DNA from: Gammaproteobacteria bacterium
Lineage (GTDB): Bacteria > Pseudomonadota > Gammaproteobacteria > Natronospirales > REEB76
Assembly (NCBI GenBank): GCA_027315405.1
Contig: DAHUYB010000040.1
Coordinates: 1 to 64,000, forward strand
DNA: 64,000 nucleotides
Direction: 5' to 3'
Part shown: piece after piece, positions 31,219 through 40,286 of the stretch
Layout of the letters: each line of letters opens with the position of its first letter
Numbering within the stretch: position 1 is the stretch's first letter
The notes under the pieces: generated by a model
The model's database searches: none
Seen by the model: the letters and a program-made list of their open reading frames with translations, nothing else
What the model was told of the DNA's origin: nothing
Translations under genes and position numbers: made by a program

Positions 31219-32307
31219 TTAGACGGGCTCATGGGGTTTTGGCTTTTCATCTGATTGAATAAGCCAGCGCCAGGCAAAATCAACTGCGATAAGATAAATA
31301 AATCCAATGACAATAAACCCGACGCTGAGAATCTGGGATTCGACGTGGTAATACCAGCCGAAATACCCAATCCCGCCGAAAATCAGTGCAATAATCACCT
31401 CCCCCAGCACGGTCATCTTCTCAGACCAACCATAAGCCTGCAGTAGATGATGCAGATGATCCCGCCCGCCTCGAATCGGACTGCGCCTGTGCATGATTCG
31501 CCGCAATATAATGCTCATGGTCTCCAACAAAGGCAAACCCAGAAACCAAAGCGTGGACGCAGGTATGATCGCCTTCGCCGGAGCCTGGCTCGAACGTATG
31601 GCACACCAGGCTAGCGTAAAGCCCAGGAGCATACTGCCGGCATCGCCAAGAAAGGTCAGTTCCCGACGCCACGGATTGCGGATATTGCAGATCAGGAACC
31701 CAGTCAGCACGGCGGCAAACAGCATGATGGCGATGCTGAGATCATGACGACCTGTATCAAACGCAAACATCAAAAAATAGAATAACGCCGCGAGCGCTAC
31801 CCCTCCTGCCAAACCCGTTGCGCCATCCAACATGTTAAAGGCGTTGATGACACCGACCATACAAATTACCGTAAATGGCACCGCCCAATTGCCGGTGTGC
31901 ACAACGCCAGTTCCCCAGATGTTGCCGAGATCAACTAGCATTGCATTGCCTAGGTACACAGTCACCAACACAACACCAGCCTGTGCTACTAACCTTGTCC
32001 AAGCCGACAATTCAAAAAGATCATCCAGCAAACCAACGCCCACTAGCATCGAAGCACCCATAAAATAGCCGCTATAACCGGCAAGCTGCACATGCAAAAT
32101 AACGTGGGTGATGAAAAATGCGATGATCAACCCAATCCAGATGGAAACTCCGCCCACCAGTGGAACTGTTGCCTGATGAGATTTGCGTTGATCTGGAATA
32201 TCGACCAGACCAAGCCTGATTGCTATCGGCCTGAGTATGTAGATCAGAGCCACAGAACTGAACAATGCCAAAATAAAGAGCGCCAAAATTTTTATTGTTG
32301 CTTCCAA
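31219..32307 (-). CDS. wecA: WecA-like UDP-GlcNAc:undecaprenyl-phosphate GlcNAc-1-phosphate transferase
   Basis: 362 aa, about eleven membrane helices. The family signatures are present: KSHQATVPLVGGVSIW, GLLDDLFEL (DDxx), NAFNMLDGATGLAGG, FLGDAGSMLLGF, and the histidine motif GGRDHLHHLLQAYG (HxHH-type). It makes GlcNAc-PP-undecaprenol and so starts the repeat unit. The likely start is TTG 32307 with GGGG about 7 nt upstream; the first internal ATG would cut off a membrane helix. It follows the WbuB-like gene after 111 nt. Confidence 0.92.
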   Translation of the reverse strand: MEATIKILALFILALFSSVALIYILRPIAIRLGLVDIPDQRKSHQATVPLVGGVSIWIGLIIAFFITHVILHVQLAGYSGYFMGASMLVGVGLLDDLFELSAWTRLVAQAGVVLVTVYLGNAMLVDLGNIWGTGVVHTGNWAVPFTVICMVGVINAFNMLDGATGLAGGVALAALFYFLMFAFDTGRHDLSIAIMLFAAVLTGFLICNIRNPWRRELTFLGDAGSMLLGFTLAWCAIRSSQAPAKAIIPASTLWFLGLPLLETMSIILRRIMHRRSPIRGGRDHLHHLLQAYGWSEKMTVLGEVIIALIFGGIGYFGWYYHVESQILSVGFIVIGFIYLIAVDFAWRWLIQSDEKPKPHEPV

Positions 32308-32418
32308 ATTGATACCCCAAGAAAGATTCAGCCAATGAAACGTTGTTTAATTAATGGCGACCGCAAGCATGCATTTCATCCAACAGCAGTTAATTATACA
32401 TAATACAAACAACCGAAA

Positions 32419-33633
32419 TTAGCTTTTCTGCACCTCCATTGGTAACGATCTTGTTAGACCATGGATAATGAGCCGCGTAGCATTTTCAGTGGAAAACCGC
32501 TTCATGAGCAAACGCCGCGCTCGTTTCCCCATGCTTGTTCTCAATGCAGCATTACCCGCCAACTTGCTCAAGCTAGCGGCTATTTTTTCATGATCACCTG
32601 CGAACTCGGCTATCCCGATTCCTTCTGTATTTATGAGTGCTGCAATTTCAGCCCCTTCATTAACGCCAGCAACGATCGGAATGCCGGCGCGCATATAGGA
32701 CAATAACTTGCCAGGAAAGTTGTTGGTCGTGAGCCGCGGATCAAGGAACACCAGGCCGATGTCGGCTTCCGCAATCGCCATCTGGAATTCGTCTTGAGGC
32801 AAGCTGCCATAATAGCGAATATTGTCCAATTTCCGAATATTGATTTCATCCCTTACCCGGTTGACCTCAGTTCCATCACCGACGATCGCGATATGCAACG
32901 TTTCATTTTCAACCAATAATACGGCAATTTCGACAAGATTTTTCAGGCCCTGTGCCCGGCCGACATTCCCGCCATAGATGCATAGTATTTTTTCACCTAT
33001 ACCCCATTTCTTTCGATAAGTATCTTTCGGCTGCACTAAAGCCGTATCACTCCAATTTTGTAATAGAATGACTTTATCTCTATATATCCGCGCTCGGCTG
33101 TCGAAATAACGGATATCACGCTCCATTTGCACACCAATTACATCCGCGGCCCGGTATTGCTGCCGCTCGTAATACCTGAAGAATGCAGAAATGATCCCTT
33201 CTCGCATGACATGTGCGTCGATTGCCCATTGAGGGAATATGTCCCTGAGAATCAAAAATGTCCTTCCGCTGCCACCCCGCTTAAGCCACAAAACAAGCGG
33301 TGCCCAGAATATACTGGGCGAATAGAAGATAATCCCATCCCATACATTGGGGGTTCGGCTTGATTTTAGTGCCGATGCAGCTCGCCTTGAAAGATTAAAT
33401 TCATTCCATGCACGCTGAATGAAATTGACCCCTTTCAGCCGTCCTGCCCAAAACCGAATAATGGTTGCGCCGTCTTGTTCTTTAACCTCGATATTTGGTT
33501 GCTTTTGCCTTGCCGGTGTAAGCACCGTTACAGAATGTCCTTCTGCGATAAAACCAACGACCAGGTCATGGACCAATGCAGCCCCTGACAACCTGTCAGG
33601 AATGTAAGTATCTGTGAGAAACAGCAGCTTCAA
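32419..33633 (-). CDS. wbuB: WbuB-like glycosyltransferase (GT4), probable L-FucNAc transferase
   Basis: 404 aa from a TTG start one nucleotide after the fnlC stop. It is a GT-B fold: MKLLFLTDTYIPDRLSGAAL at the N-terminus, a region ILRDIFPQWAIDAHVMREG shared with the WbuB family, KVILLQNWSD, and the nucleotide-sugar site ADIGLVFLDPRLTTNNFPGK. WbuB is the L-FucNAc transferase encoded next to fnlABC in E. coli O26-type loci, the same context as here. It would add L-FucNAc onto GlcNAc-PP-undecaprenol on the cytoplasmic face. The specificity is inferred from homology and from its neighbours. Confidence 0.82.
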   Translation of the reverse strand: MKLLFLTDTYIPDRLSGAALVHDLVVGFIAEGHSVTVLTPARQKQPNIEVKEQDGATIIRFWAGRLKGVNFIQRAWNEFNLSRRAASALKSSRTPNVWDGIIFYSPSIFWAPLVLWLKRGGSGRTFLILRDIFPQWAIDAHVMREGIISAFFRYYERQQYRAADVIGVQMERDIRYFDSRARIYRDKVILLQNWSDTALVQPKDTYRKKWGIGEKILCIYGGNVGRAQGLKNLVEIAVLLVENETLHIAIVGDGTEVNRVRDEINIRKLDNIRYYGSLPQDEFQMAIAEADIGLVFLDPRLTTNNFPGKLLSYMRAGIPIVAGVNEGAEIAALINTEGIGIAEFAGDHEKIAASLSKLAGNAALRTSMGKRARRLLMKRFSTENATRLIIHGLTRSLPMEVQKS

Positions 33634-33634
33634 A

Positions 33635-34765
33635 TCATGTTGCCTTGTTCCACACGACTCTATTCACGTAATGGGTATAGCTCGCGATGGTCCTTGCTAC
33701 TGTTCTTGCTACACCACTTCGCATATATTCCCCGGGGTATTGGCGATTCTTGGAAGTATTTGCATTATCTACGGTAACCATGTGTACACCATGTAGGACT
33801 TCCTGCGAGCTGATCCCCGTCATCACGAGAACACCGAAATCAGTCCCTTCTGGCCGTTCATGGGTGTCACGGATGGTCACTGCCGGGAAGCCCAGAATGG
33901 CTGCTTCTTCAGTGATGGTTCCGCTGTCAGACACGACACAAAAGGAGTTCCTCTGTAGTGCCATATAATCTGAAAACTTGAGCGGCTCACTGAACACTAG
34001 TGCCGTTTCATCCAGATGGCCTAACCCAAATTTGTCCAGTCTTTTCCTGGTCCTAGGGTGAACCGAAATGATGATTGGTTTACCGCTGTCTTCTGCAAGT
34101 GCCCGCAGGGCATTAATCAGTGCTTGCAAACGTTCGGGGTCATCCACGTTCTCTTCCCGGTGCATGCTGGCAACAAGATACTTCCCAGGTTCGACACCAA
34201 AGCGCTTTAATGCTGCGGATTGACTAATTCTTTCGGCGTTGTACTCGATTACCTCCAACAGCGGCGACCCAGTGCAAATGACGCGCTCAGGCCTGAGGCC
34301 CTCTGCAAGCAGATAAGTCCTTGCACGCTCAGAATATGTTAGGTTCACATCGCTTGCGTGATCCACAAGTATGCGATTGCACTCCTCTGGAACTCGCATG
34401 TCGAAGCATCTGTTCCCAGCCTCCATGTGGAACACAGGCACCCGGTTTTTCTTAGCCGCGATCACCGACAAGGCACTATTGGTATCGCCAAGCACGAAAA
34501 ACGCATCTGGCTTAGTTTTGCGGATTATCTTGTCGGTTTCCTCAATCACCGAGGCAATCGTCGCACTTGCAGTTTCCCTAGCGGCTTTCATAAAAATATC
34601 GGGTTTTCGCAAGTCGAGATCTTCGTAAAAGATGTCATGCAATTCATGCGAATAGTTCTGGCCTGTATGCGCTACCACATGGTCATAATGTTTATCCAGT
34701 TCCGGGATAATACGGGACAGGCGGATTATTTCCGGCCTGGTACCGATGACGGTTAGTAAGCGCAT
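33635..34765 (-). CDS. fnlC: UDP-N-acetylglucosamine 2-epimerase family, UDP-L-FucNAc synthesis (FnlC/WbjD)
   Basis: 376 aa from ATG 34765, just after the fnlA stop. It shows the 2-epimerase motifs GTRPEIIRLSRII, AHTGQNYSHELHDIFYEDL, LGDTNSALS, VFHMEAGNRCFD, PEECNRILVDHASD, SMHREENVD and SDSGTITEEA. In the FnlABC pathway this enzyme does the last C2 epimerisation that yields UDP-L-FucNAc. fnlA, fnlB and fnlC are contiguous here, so the pathway from UDP-GlcNAc is complete. Confidence 0.9.
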   Translation of the reverse strand: MRLLTVIGTRPEIIRLSRIIPELDKHYDHVVAHTGQNYSHELHDIFYEDLDLRKPDIFMKAARETASATIASVIEETDKIIRKTKPDAFFVLGDTNSALSVIAAKKNRVPVFHMEAGNRCFDMRVPEECNRILVDHASDVNLTYSERARTYLLAEGLRPERVICTGSPLLEVIEYNAERISQSAALKRFGVEPGKYLVASMHREENVDDPERLQALINALRALAEDSGKPIIISVHPRTRKRLDKFGLGHLDETALVFSEPLKFSDYMALQRNSFCVVSDSGTITEEAAILGFPAVTIRDTHERPEGTDFGVLVMTGISSQEVLHGVHMVTVDNANTSKNRQYPGEYMRSGVARTVARTIASYTHYVNRVVWNKAT

Positions 34766-34767
34766 AG

Positions 34768-35853
34768 TCAACTGTCCAGTGTCAGATCTTCGGAGGCACC
34801 CCGAGCACTCGAGACTCTCAGGTTGTTGCGTTCAAGTAACGTATGTATTTCAGAGCGATCCATGGTGTGATCCGACGAACTGTATTCCCCCTTCAAGTCG
34901 TAAGGCTCATCACCGACGGAGACCCTATCGGCCACCTCCGGAAGAATACAACGAATCACGTAGTAGCCTCCCCGCCTGCCTACCCGCGCGGTCTCTTCTT
35001 CGGAGATCATAATTTCATGAATCTTTTCGCCTGGCCGTATCTCGGTAAACTGCACCTTTATATCACGATCATCGATCAATACCTCGGCGACATCCGTTAT
35101 TTTCGCGCTTCTGATACGCGGCACGAATGTTTCGCCCGCATTTCCATGCTCAAGTACAGCGAATACCGTATTAACTGCATCATCAAGTGACAACAGGAAA
35201 CGCGTCATTCTTTTATCCGTGATCGTAACTGCTTCCCCTTTTCTGATTTGATCAATGAAATAGAGGGTTACCGAACCTCTGGAAGCCAGTACGTTTCCAT
35301 AGCGTACACATAGAAACCTTGTTTTGGCGCTATACACATTGGCGGTTGCGATGATGCGTTCCTGAATTGCCTTGGTCATCCCCATGACATTAACCGGCTT
35401 ACAGGCCTTGTCCGTGCTGATTGCGACGACCGCTTCTGGGCTGCCGAATCCTTCAATAATCGCTTGCGCCAGGTTTATGGCGCCGATGCAGTTCGTTTGT
35501 ATAGCCTGCTCTGGAAAGTATTCGCAAGTTGGAACTTGCTTGAGCGCAGCGGCATTTATGACGATATCGGCACCGGGCAGCACTCGTTTGATGTCATCAT
35601 AAGATCGCACATCACCGATTCTGAATACCAGGCGCTCGCGTAACTGATTATAGATGACCTCATCGGTTGCATGCTTTTTATGAAGATACGATAGCCGCAT
35701 ATGATGTTGCTTGGCTTCATCGCGGGAAAACACGATCACCTGTTTAGGTATGCCATAATGCCCAGACATTATGTGATGCACTATCGTCTTTCCCAAGGAA
35801 CCAGTGCCGCCAGTTATGAGAATCACTTTTCCGTCGAATAGGTTCTTATTCAT
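34768..35853 (-). CDS. fnlA: UDP-GlcNAc 4,6-dehydratase / 5-epimerase (FnlA/WbjB)
   Basis: 361 aa SDR protein. The NAD motif is ITGGTGSLGKTIVHHI, followed by VINAAALKQVPTCEYFP, AISTDKACKPVNVMGMTKAI and RYGNVLASRGSVTLYF. This is the CapD/FlaA1/WbjB subfamily. It removes water from UDP-GlcNAc and epimerises C5 (and C3) to start UDP-L-FucNAc synthesis. Its ATG overlaps the fnlB stop by 8 nt. The tail is long and hydrophilic. Confidence 0.92.
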   Translation of the reverse strand: MNKNLFDGKVILITGGTGSLGKTIVHHIMSGHYGIPKQVIVFSRDEAKQHHMRLSYLHKKHATDEVIYNQLRERLVFRIGDVRSYDDIKRVLPGADIVINAAALKQVPTCEYFPEQAIQTNCIGAINLAQAIIEGFGSPEAVVAISTDKACKPVNVMGMTKAIQERIIATANVYSAKTRFLCVRYGNVLASRGSVTLYFIDQIRKGEAVTITDKRMTRFLLSLDDAVNTVFAVLEHGNAGETFVPRIRSAKITDVAEVLIDDRDIKVQFTEIRPGEKIHEIMISEEETARVGRRGGYYVIRCILPEVADRVSVGDEPYDLKGEYSSSDHTMDRSEIHTLLERNNLRVSSARGASEDLTLDS

Positions 35854-36718
35854 TTTCCAGCATCTCCCGTACCATAGTTGACCAGTCTTTTGACTTATAG
35901 CCGGTCACAAACCGGAAGCGTGACCCATCAAGAGAACGGTCTATTTTCAACTCGGCATCCTGCTGTATCTCGATATTTTTGCCGGTAACTTCTCGAAATA
36001 CCCGTAGCAGGTCGAATTTTGATATCCGGGGCCCGGCAACGTTAAATAGTCCCTCCAAATCACCGCGACTTATAATGCAGTCAGCAACAATTCTGGCAAG
36101 CTCCGTGGTGGTCAATCCACTGAAATAAGCGTTGGTGAACCCTTTTATGGAGCCGCTTTGGGACCTAAACCACTCAAAAAGCCCTTGAGTACGTACCAAT
36201 TCCGGGCCCACAATGGATGTACGGATGGTCAGGCACCCTGACTCCCGAACTTCCCCCAATAACTTTGAAATCCCATAGACATCATTTGCATCAGGAATGT
36301 CATCTTCTGAATAATTTCCGCGGGTTCCGGAAAAAACACAATCAGTGCTGAAGTGGATAAGTCTTGCTCCTATTGAATGTGCCACATATGCCAAACGCCG
36401 CGGCATAAGCGCATTGATGGCAATTGCTTCTGGCCAATTCGATGCCTCCTTACACTGTTTGACAAGTCCAATGGCATTAAGCACGTAACTTGGGCGTACT
36501 TCAAGTAGCAATTTGCTTAAAGAACCAACGCGATTCAGGTCCATACTGTGAACTACTGTGGCATTACCTGGCTTTTTCGATTGTGGTAAGCGAGACTCCA
36601 AACCACGGATGGTATATGTAACGTCGCAGCACTTTGTTAGCGCACGAACCAATTGATGGCCCAGCATGCCATCGCCACCAAGTACTAATATAGTAGTATT
36701 CTGCGAATTTATCTTCAT
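35846..36718 (-). CDS. fnlB: RmlD-like NAD(P)-dependent reductase of UDP-L-FucNAc synthesis (FnlB/WbjC)
   Basis: 290 aa. The Rossmann motif VLGGDGMLGHQLVRAL is followed by the YGISKLLGE-type catalytic Tyr-x3-Lys (NDVYGISKLLGEV), THFSTDCVF-like LIHFSTDCVFSG and a C-terminal substrate domain. The family is dTDP-4-dehydrorhamnose reductase; next to fnlA and fnlC it would be the 4-reductase (FnlB). It lies just downstream of the AT-rich glycosyltransferase block. It is shorter than some WbjC proteins, which carry an extra cupin-like domain (WbuC is separate and not found here). Confidence 0.87.
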   Translation of the reverse strand: MKINSQNTTILVLGGDGMLGHQLVRALTKCCDVTYTIRGLESRLPQSKKPGNATVVHSMDLNRVGSLSKLLLEVRPSYVLNAIGLVKQCKEASNWPEAIAINALMPRRLAYVAHSIGARLIHFSTDCVFSGTRGNYSEDDIPDANDVYGISKLLGEVRESGCLTIRTSIVGPELVRTQGLFEWFRSQSGSIKGFTNAYFSGLTTTELARIVADCIISRGDLEGLFNVAGPRISKFDLLRVFREVTGKNIEIQQDAELKIDRSLDGSRFRFVTGYKSKDWSTMVREMLENE

Positions 36719-36773
36719 AAAGTACGCAATTACATTAGCGATAATATTCGAATATTATCCATATAATCTTTGG

Positions 36774-37967
36774 CTACGCCCCATCACGGATAGCCTCCTC
36801 AAATAAATTTCGATTAGCGCTGATTATATTTTCAGAATTAAACACGGCTTTAGCATATTTATGGATACGCGATCGCATCTTAGTACGATCTGTTTCGGAC
36901 ATAAATGCGTGCAGTTTTATGATTTCTATAAAGCGACTTGAATCAGTCAGTGGAATATCATACCCGACACCAATTCTTGCAAGATTACGCCATGGAGTCT
37001 TATCGCTGATTAAAACTGGAACTCCTGATGCGAGTGCCTCATATATTACATGACCATAGTTTTCACCAAGTGTTGGCAAAAAGAATAAATCATGTTTGGC
37101 CATCTCTTCGCCTACAAGATCGTGTGGTATATGACCGTGATAATTAACTTGAATATTCTTTGGTAATCTTTTAATACAGATTAAACACTCATTCCAATAT
37201 TTTTTATCATCCACTTCGCCATATAGATTAAATATCGCAGGTACTTCTAATTTTGAGAGAATGTTCAGTGCATATTTCAAATTTTTTATTCTATTAATAC
37301 GAGAAAGGTAAATTATTTTTATAACACCTAAAACATTATTTTTTACTGCTGACTTGATAAACTTAATATTCATTGAAGATGGTATATCTTGGGCTATGCG
37401 GACACGTATAGATCTCCCAAAGTTTTTCCATATGTCTTCTGCTTCATGATGAGATGACGCTTGCCAAAGAATGTCATTAATAATTCGTAGCTTTTTAAAT
37501 ATCGCTATATATGCATGTTTTTTCCAGAACTTGAAATGAAGTGCTTCTGGCGCGAGTTCGCCGCGCACAGCCATAATTATAGGCGTGCGAGATATCATAA
37601 ATAATAAGTGAGCTATTAATGGACAGACTGTAAACAAGCCATCGAAAAAACTATTTAAATAAATAATATCGTGCGGCGTCTTGCGGATAATCTTTATGAT
37701 GCTCCAACAGGAAAATATTTCCTTTTTTATATATATGACATCAGCATTACCAATATGATTCCAACCATTTATAATTATATTTTTGTATGGGCTTGTATCG
37801 CCTAAATCACGGTCTAAGCATATTATTCTGAAATCATATTCATTGCTGAATTGGTTCACTATATTTGCAACACTTCGTAGCTGTCCGCCAGATTTATAAC
37901 CAGGAATATAATATCTCACAAGGATAAGTATCTTCGGTTTGTTTTTTGATGCACTATCATTCTGCAT
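36774..37967 (-). CDS. Glycosyltransferase family 4 protein
   Basis: 397 aa GT-B fold: PKILILVRYYIPGYKSGGQLRSVANI at the N-terminus, KIIYLSRINRIKNLKYALNIL as the start of the second domain, and FFLPTLGENYGHVIYEALASGVPVLISD, which is the E-x7-E nucleotide-sugar motif of GT4. The donor sugar cannot be read from sequence. It is strikingly AT-rich, with A/T-ending codons (many Ile ATA/ATT and Lys AAA), unlike fnlABC or the wz genes. It sits between wzy and fnlB, 40 nt after wzy. Likely adds one residue to the repeat unit. Confidence 0.85.
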   Translation of the reverse strand: MQNDSASKNKPKILILVRYYIPGYKSGGQLRSVANIVNQFSNEYDFRIICLDRDLGDTSPYKNIIINGWNHIGNADVIYIKKEIFSCWSIIKIIRKTPHDIIYLNSFFDGLFTVCPLIAHLLFMISRTPIIMAVRGELAPEALHFKFWKKHAYIAIFKKLRIINDILWQASSHHEAEDIWKNFGRSIRVRIAQDIPSSMNIKFIKSAVKNNVLGVIKIIYLSRINRIKNLKYALNILSKLEVPAIFNLYGEVDDKKYWNECLICIKRLPKNIQVNYHGHIPHDLVGEEMAKHDLFFLPTLGENYGHVIYEALASGVPVLISDKTPWRNLARIGVGYDIPLTDSSRFIEIIKLHAFMSETDRTKMRSRIHKYAKAVFNSENIISANRNLFEEAIRDGA

Positions 37968-38007
37968 CTATTTATCTCCAAAAGTAAGAATTATATTTGC
38001 TTTAAAA

Positions 38008-39339
38008 CTAATACTTTTTAAACACGAGACCATTCCTACATACAAGCCACCAAATTAACACTACGTAGAATGCAACAAAAGTTTCACCATCTTGGGCTAT
38101 TTGATTATTTGCAGGTAAATAAAATATGATAATTAACAAGAAATAAAACACCACCGCTGCACGTGGATCCCGTACTGTTAACGTATCTTTCCAACTCGAA
38201 CACAACCACCTACCGATAAAAAATATAACAAAAAGACAGCCGATAAAACCAACATCTGATGCGATCCATACATAAGCAGTGTCCCATAAGCGATACATTC
38301 CCCAACCATATTGACTACCTAGTCGTGAGGGATATGATTGATTTACTATGCTTCCTAATCCAAACCAATTAGTTGCTTCTCTATATAGAAACATTGAATT
38401 ACCGAGTCCGTATGTTGAATGGAATGACATCTTTAGTGCTAGCGAAAGCGCATAATAACCTTGGCATACGTATCTTGAGATTGATTCATAAAGTAACGCT
38501 AATTGCTTAGGGAGCAATGCATAATATGGTTGATTACGGTCTGTATGTATATTAAGTGGATATCCGAATGATCCAGAAATAGTACCTGCTCCGTAGCGCT
38601 GGGTCAGCCCAATAACAAAAAATAGTGTCGCTCCAATAAATGCGACAGTAACTATAGAAATAATCCAAATCCATCCTATTTTTGTTATACGAATGCCACG
38701 GGAAAAATAACCAAGCATAATCAACCATGGTAAAGTCAAGGCCGTATCAGCAACCCCCAAATTTGTGCCCATTGCTAGATACATTGCCACATTAGCTAAT
38801 ACAAGCAGTAGCGCTGATATTCTGTATATTTTTGGCCATAGATGCCAATTAATTATTATTATAGGAATAGCAAGTGCCGTAATTGGCGCCACCAATACTC
38901 TTGTGTACTCAACGTATATAAATTTTCCGCCTGAAAAACTAATCTCGACTGCATGACGATATGCTTCACCAATTGCTTTTATGCCATTAAATACTTCAGG
39001 ATAAATAGATCCTGTTCTTGAATATACAGTTGGGAAGTAGAGAATAATTGATATGATAATTGAGTAACGTACCAGGATTTTTAAGTTTGTTTTATCAGAA
39101 CCTGCTTTCGAGCATTTACCATTCATACCGGTTAGATATCCAACAGCTAATGCTATATGTGCAGCTAATATAAATGTATACAACTGTAACGTATTGCTTA
39201 CCGGCCATGGCCATGGCCCGAATGCAAAAAGCAAAACCGTTAGACACAGATATGTTTCAAATATAACAATTGGTAATAGTTTTATAGAAAGCGGGATATC
39301 AGCCCATTTCTTGTGTGTTCCTAGTTCATATGAATACAT
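38008..39339 (-). CDS. wzy: Wzy-like O-antigen/exopolysaccharide polymerase (inferred)
   Basis: 443 aa from ATG 39339, 4 nt after the GT2 stop. It is almost entirely hydrophobic with about 11-12 helices, including IKLLPIVIFETYLCLTVLLFA, TFILAAHIALAVGYLTG and VVFYFLLIIIFYLPANN. One longer periplasmic loop (about residues 245-330) contains RYGAGTISGSFGYP and WFGLGSIVNQSYPSRLGSQY. No conserved motif identifies Wzy proteins; the call rests on topology, the lack of another candidate and the position beside wzx. AT-rich like its neighbours. Confidence 0.75.
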   Translation of the reverse strand: MYSYELGTHKKWADIPLSIKLLPIVIFETYLCLTVLLFAFGPWPWPVSNTLQLYTFILAAHIALAVGYLTGMNGKCSKAGSDKTNLKILVRYSIIISIILYFPTVYSRTGSIYPEVFNGIKAIGEAYRHAVEISFSGGKFIYVEYTRVLVAPITALAIPIIIINWHLWPKIYRISALLLVLANVAMYLAMGTNLGVADTALTLPWLIMLGYFSRGIRITKIGWIWIISIVTVAFIGATLFFVIGLTQRYGAGTISGSFGYPLNIHTDRNQPYYALLPKQLALLYESISRYVCQGYYALSLALKMSFHSTYGLGNSMFLYREATNWFGLGSIVNQSYPSRLGSQYGWGMYRLWDTAYVWIASDVGFIGCLFVIFFIGRWLCSSWKDTLTVRDPRAAVVFYFLLIIIFYLPANNQIAQDGETFVAFYVVLIWWLVCRNGLVFKKY

Positions 39340-39343
39340 GAGA

Positions 39344-40276
39344 TTACATCCCACATAATTTTCTTATCTTCCATTGCAATTTTCGCAATGGCTTGCTAAC
39401 AGCCGTGCGTATTAACATCATCCGTATAGCATTGTTATTTAAGTCTGGGAATAAACGGATTGCTGTTCGGTATTCATTTAATGCGCCAGAGATATCGCCA
39501 TTTCTTAACATATTTCTCGCCAGTATAAGTCTGGCATAGGCATATGCTTCTCGTTTTCTTACTATCAAACGTTGTGGAATATCCGTTCTGCTGTAATACA
39601 TGTCTAATACTTTTAGATATTCATCTGAAACATCTAATCTAGTTTCAGAATATGAGATTGAATGTGCATGCATGCGATAGCCAGCAAGAGGTTCATTCAG
39701 GATATCAATGGATCCATATAGTCCGATGCGCATCCAAAATTCCCTATCAGGAGCTAATTTCAACCAAGGAAGCCAACCTCCATATTTTATATATGCATCA
39801 CGTTGAAATATTGCACTAGGTCCAATACCACATTCTTGTTTGATAACTAATTCGTCATAATTAAATATTTTAGCTACGTTTCTTTTCATAATCTTAGAAT
39901 ACGGGTCTATAAGATCACAGTTAGGATATACAGCAATTCTATTTGGCGCATCTTTTATAAAATGTACGAGTTTTCTTATTGCCTCAGGATATAGAATATC
40001 GTCAGAACTTAAATAAGATAGGTATTTGCCTTTAGCTATTGACCACCCATTATTTAAAGCATTTGCTTGGCCAAGATTATTTTGGTTTTGCCAACGAATA
40101 CGGCCGTTATACCGGGATAATATTGCTTGGGTGTTATCTGTAGAACCATCATTTATAACTATATATTCAATATTTTTATAATCTTGCGCTAATACACTTT
40201 CGATTGTGTCAGTCAAATAAAGGGCCTGATTGTATGTTGGCGTAACGATAGTAACGAGTGGAGAATCATCACTCAT
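39344..40276 (-). CDS. Glycosyltransferase family 2 (GT-A) protein
   Basis: 310 aa from ATG 40276; a GTG eight codons upstream would overlap wzx. The GT2 start SPLVTIVTPTYNQALYLTDT is followed by IEYIVINDGSTDNTQAI, GKYLSYLSSDDILYP (the DxD-like SSDD metal site), and WLKLAPDREFWMRIGLYG. A helical C-terminus (about 240-310) follows. The enzyme would act in the cytoplasm at the membrane, adding a sugar to the lipid-linked repeat. Donor unknown. AT-rich; 10 nt downstream of wzx. Confidence 0.87.
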   Translation of the reverse strand: MSDDSPLVTIVTPTYNQALYLTDTIESVLAQDYKNIEYIVINDGSTDNTQAILSRYNGRIRWQNQNNLGQANALNNGWSIAKGKYLSYLSSDDILYPEAIRKLVHFIKDAPNRIAVYPNCDLIDPYSKIMKRNVAKIFNYDELVIKQECGIGPSAIFQRDAYIKYGGWLPWLKLAPDREFWMRIGLYGSIDILNEPLAGYRMHAHSISYSETRLDVSDEYLKVLDMYYSRTDIPQRLIVRKREAYAYARLILARNMLRNGDISGALNEYRTAIRLFPDLNNNAIRMMLIRTAVSKPLRKLQWKIRKLCGM

Positions 40277-40286
40277 CGTATATAGA

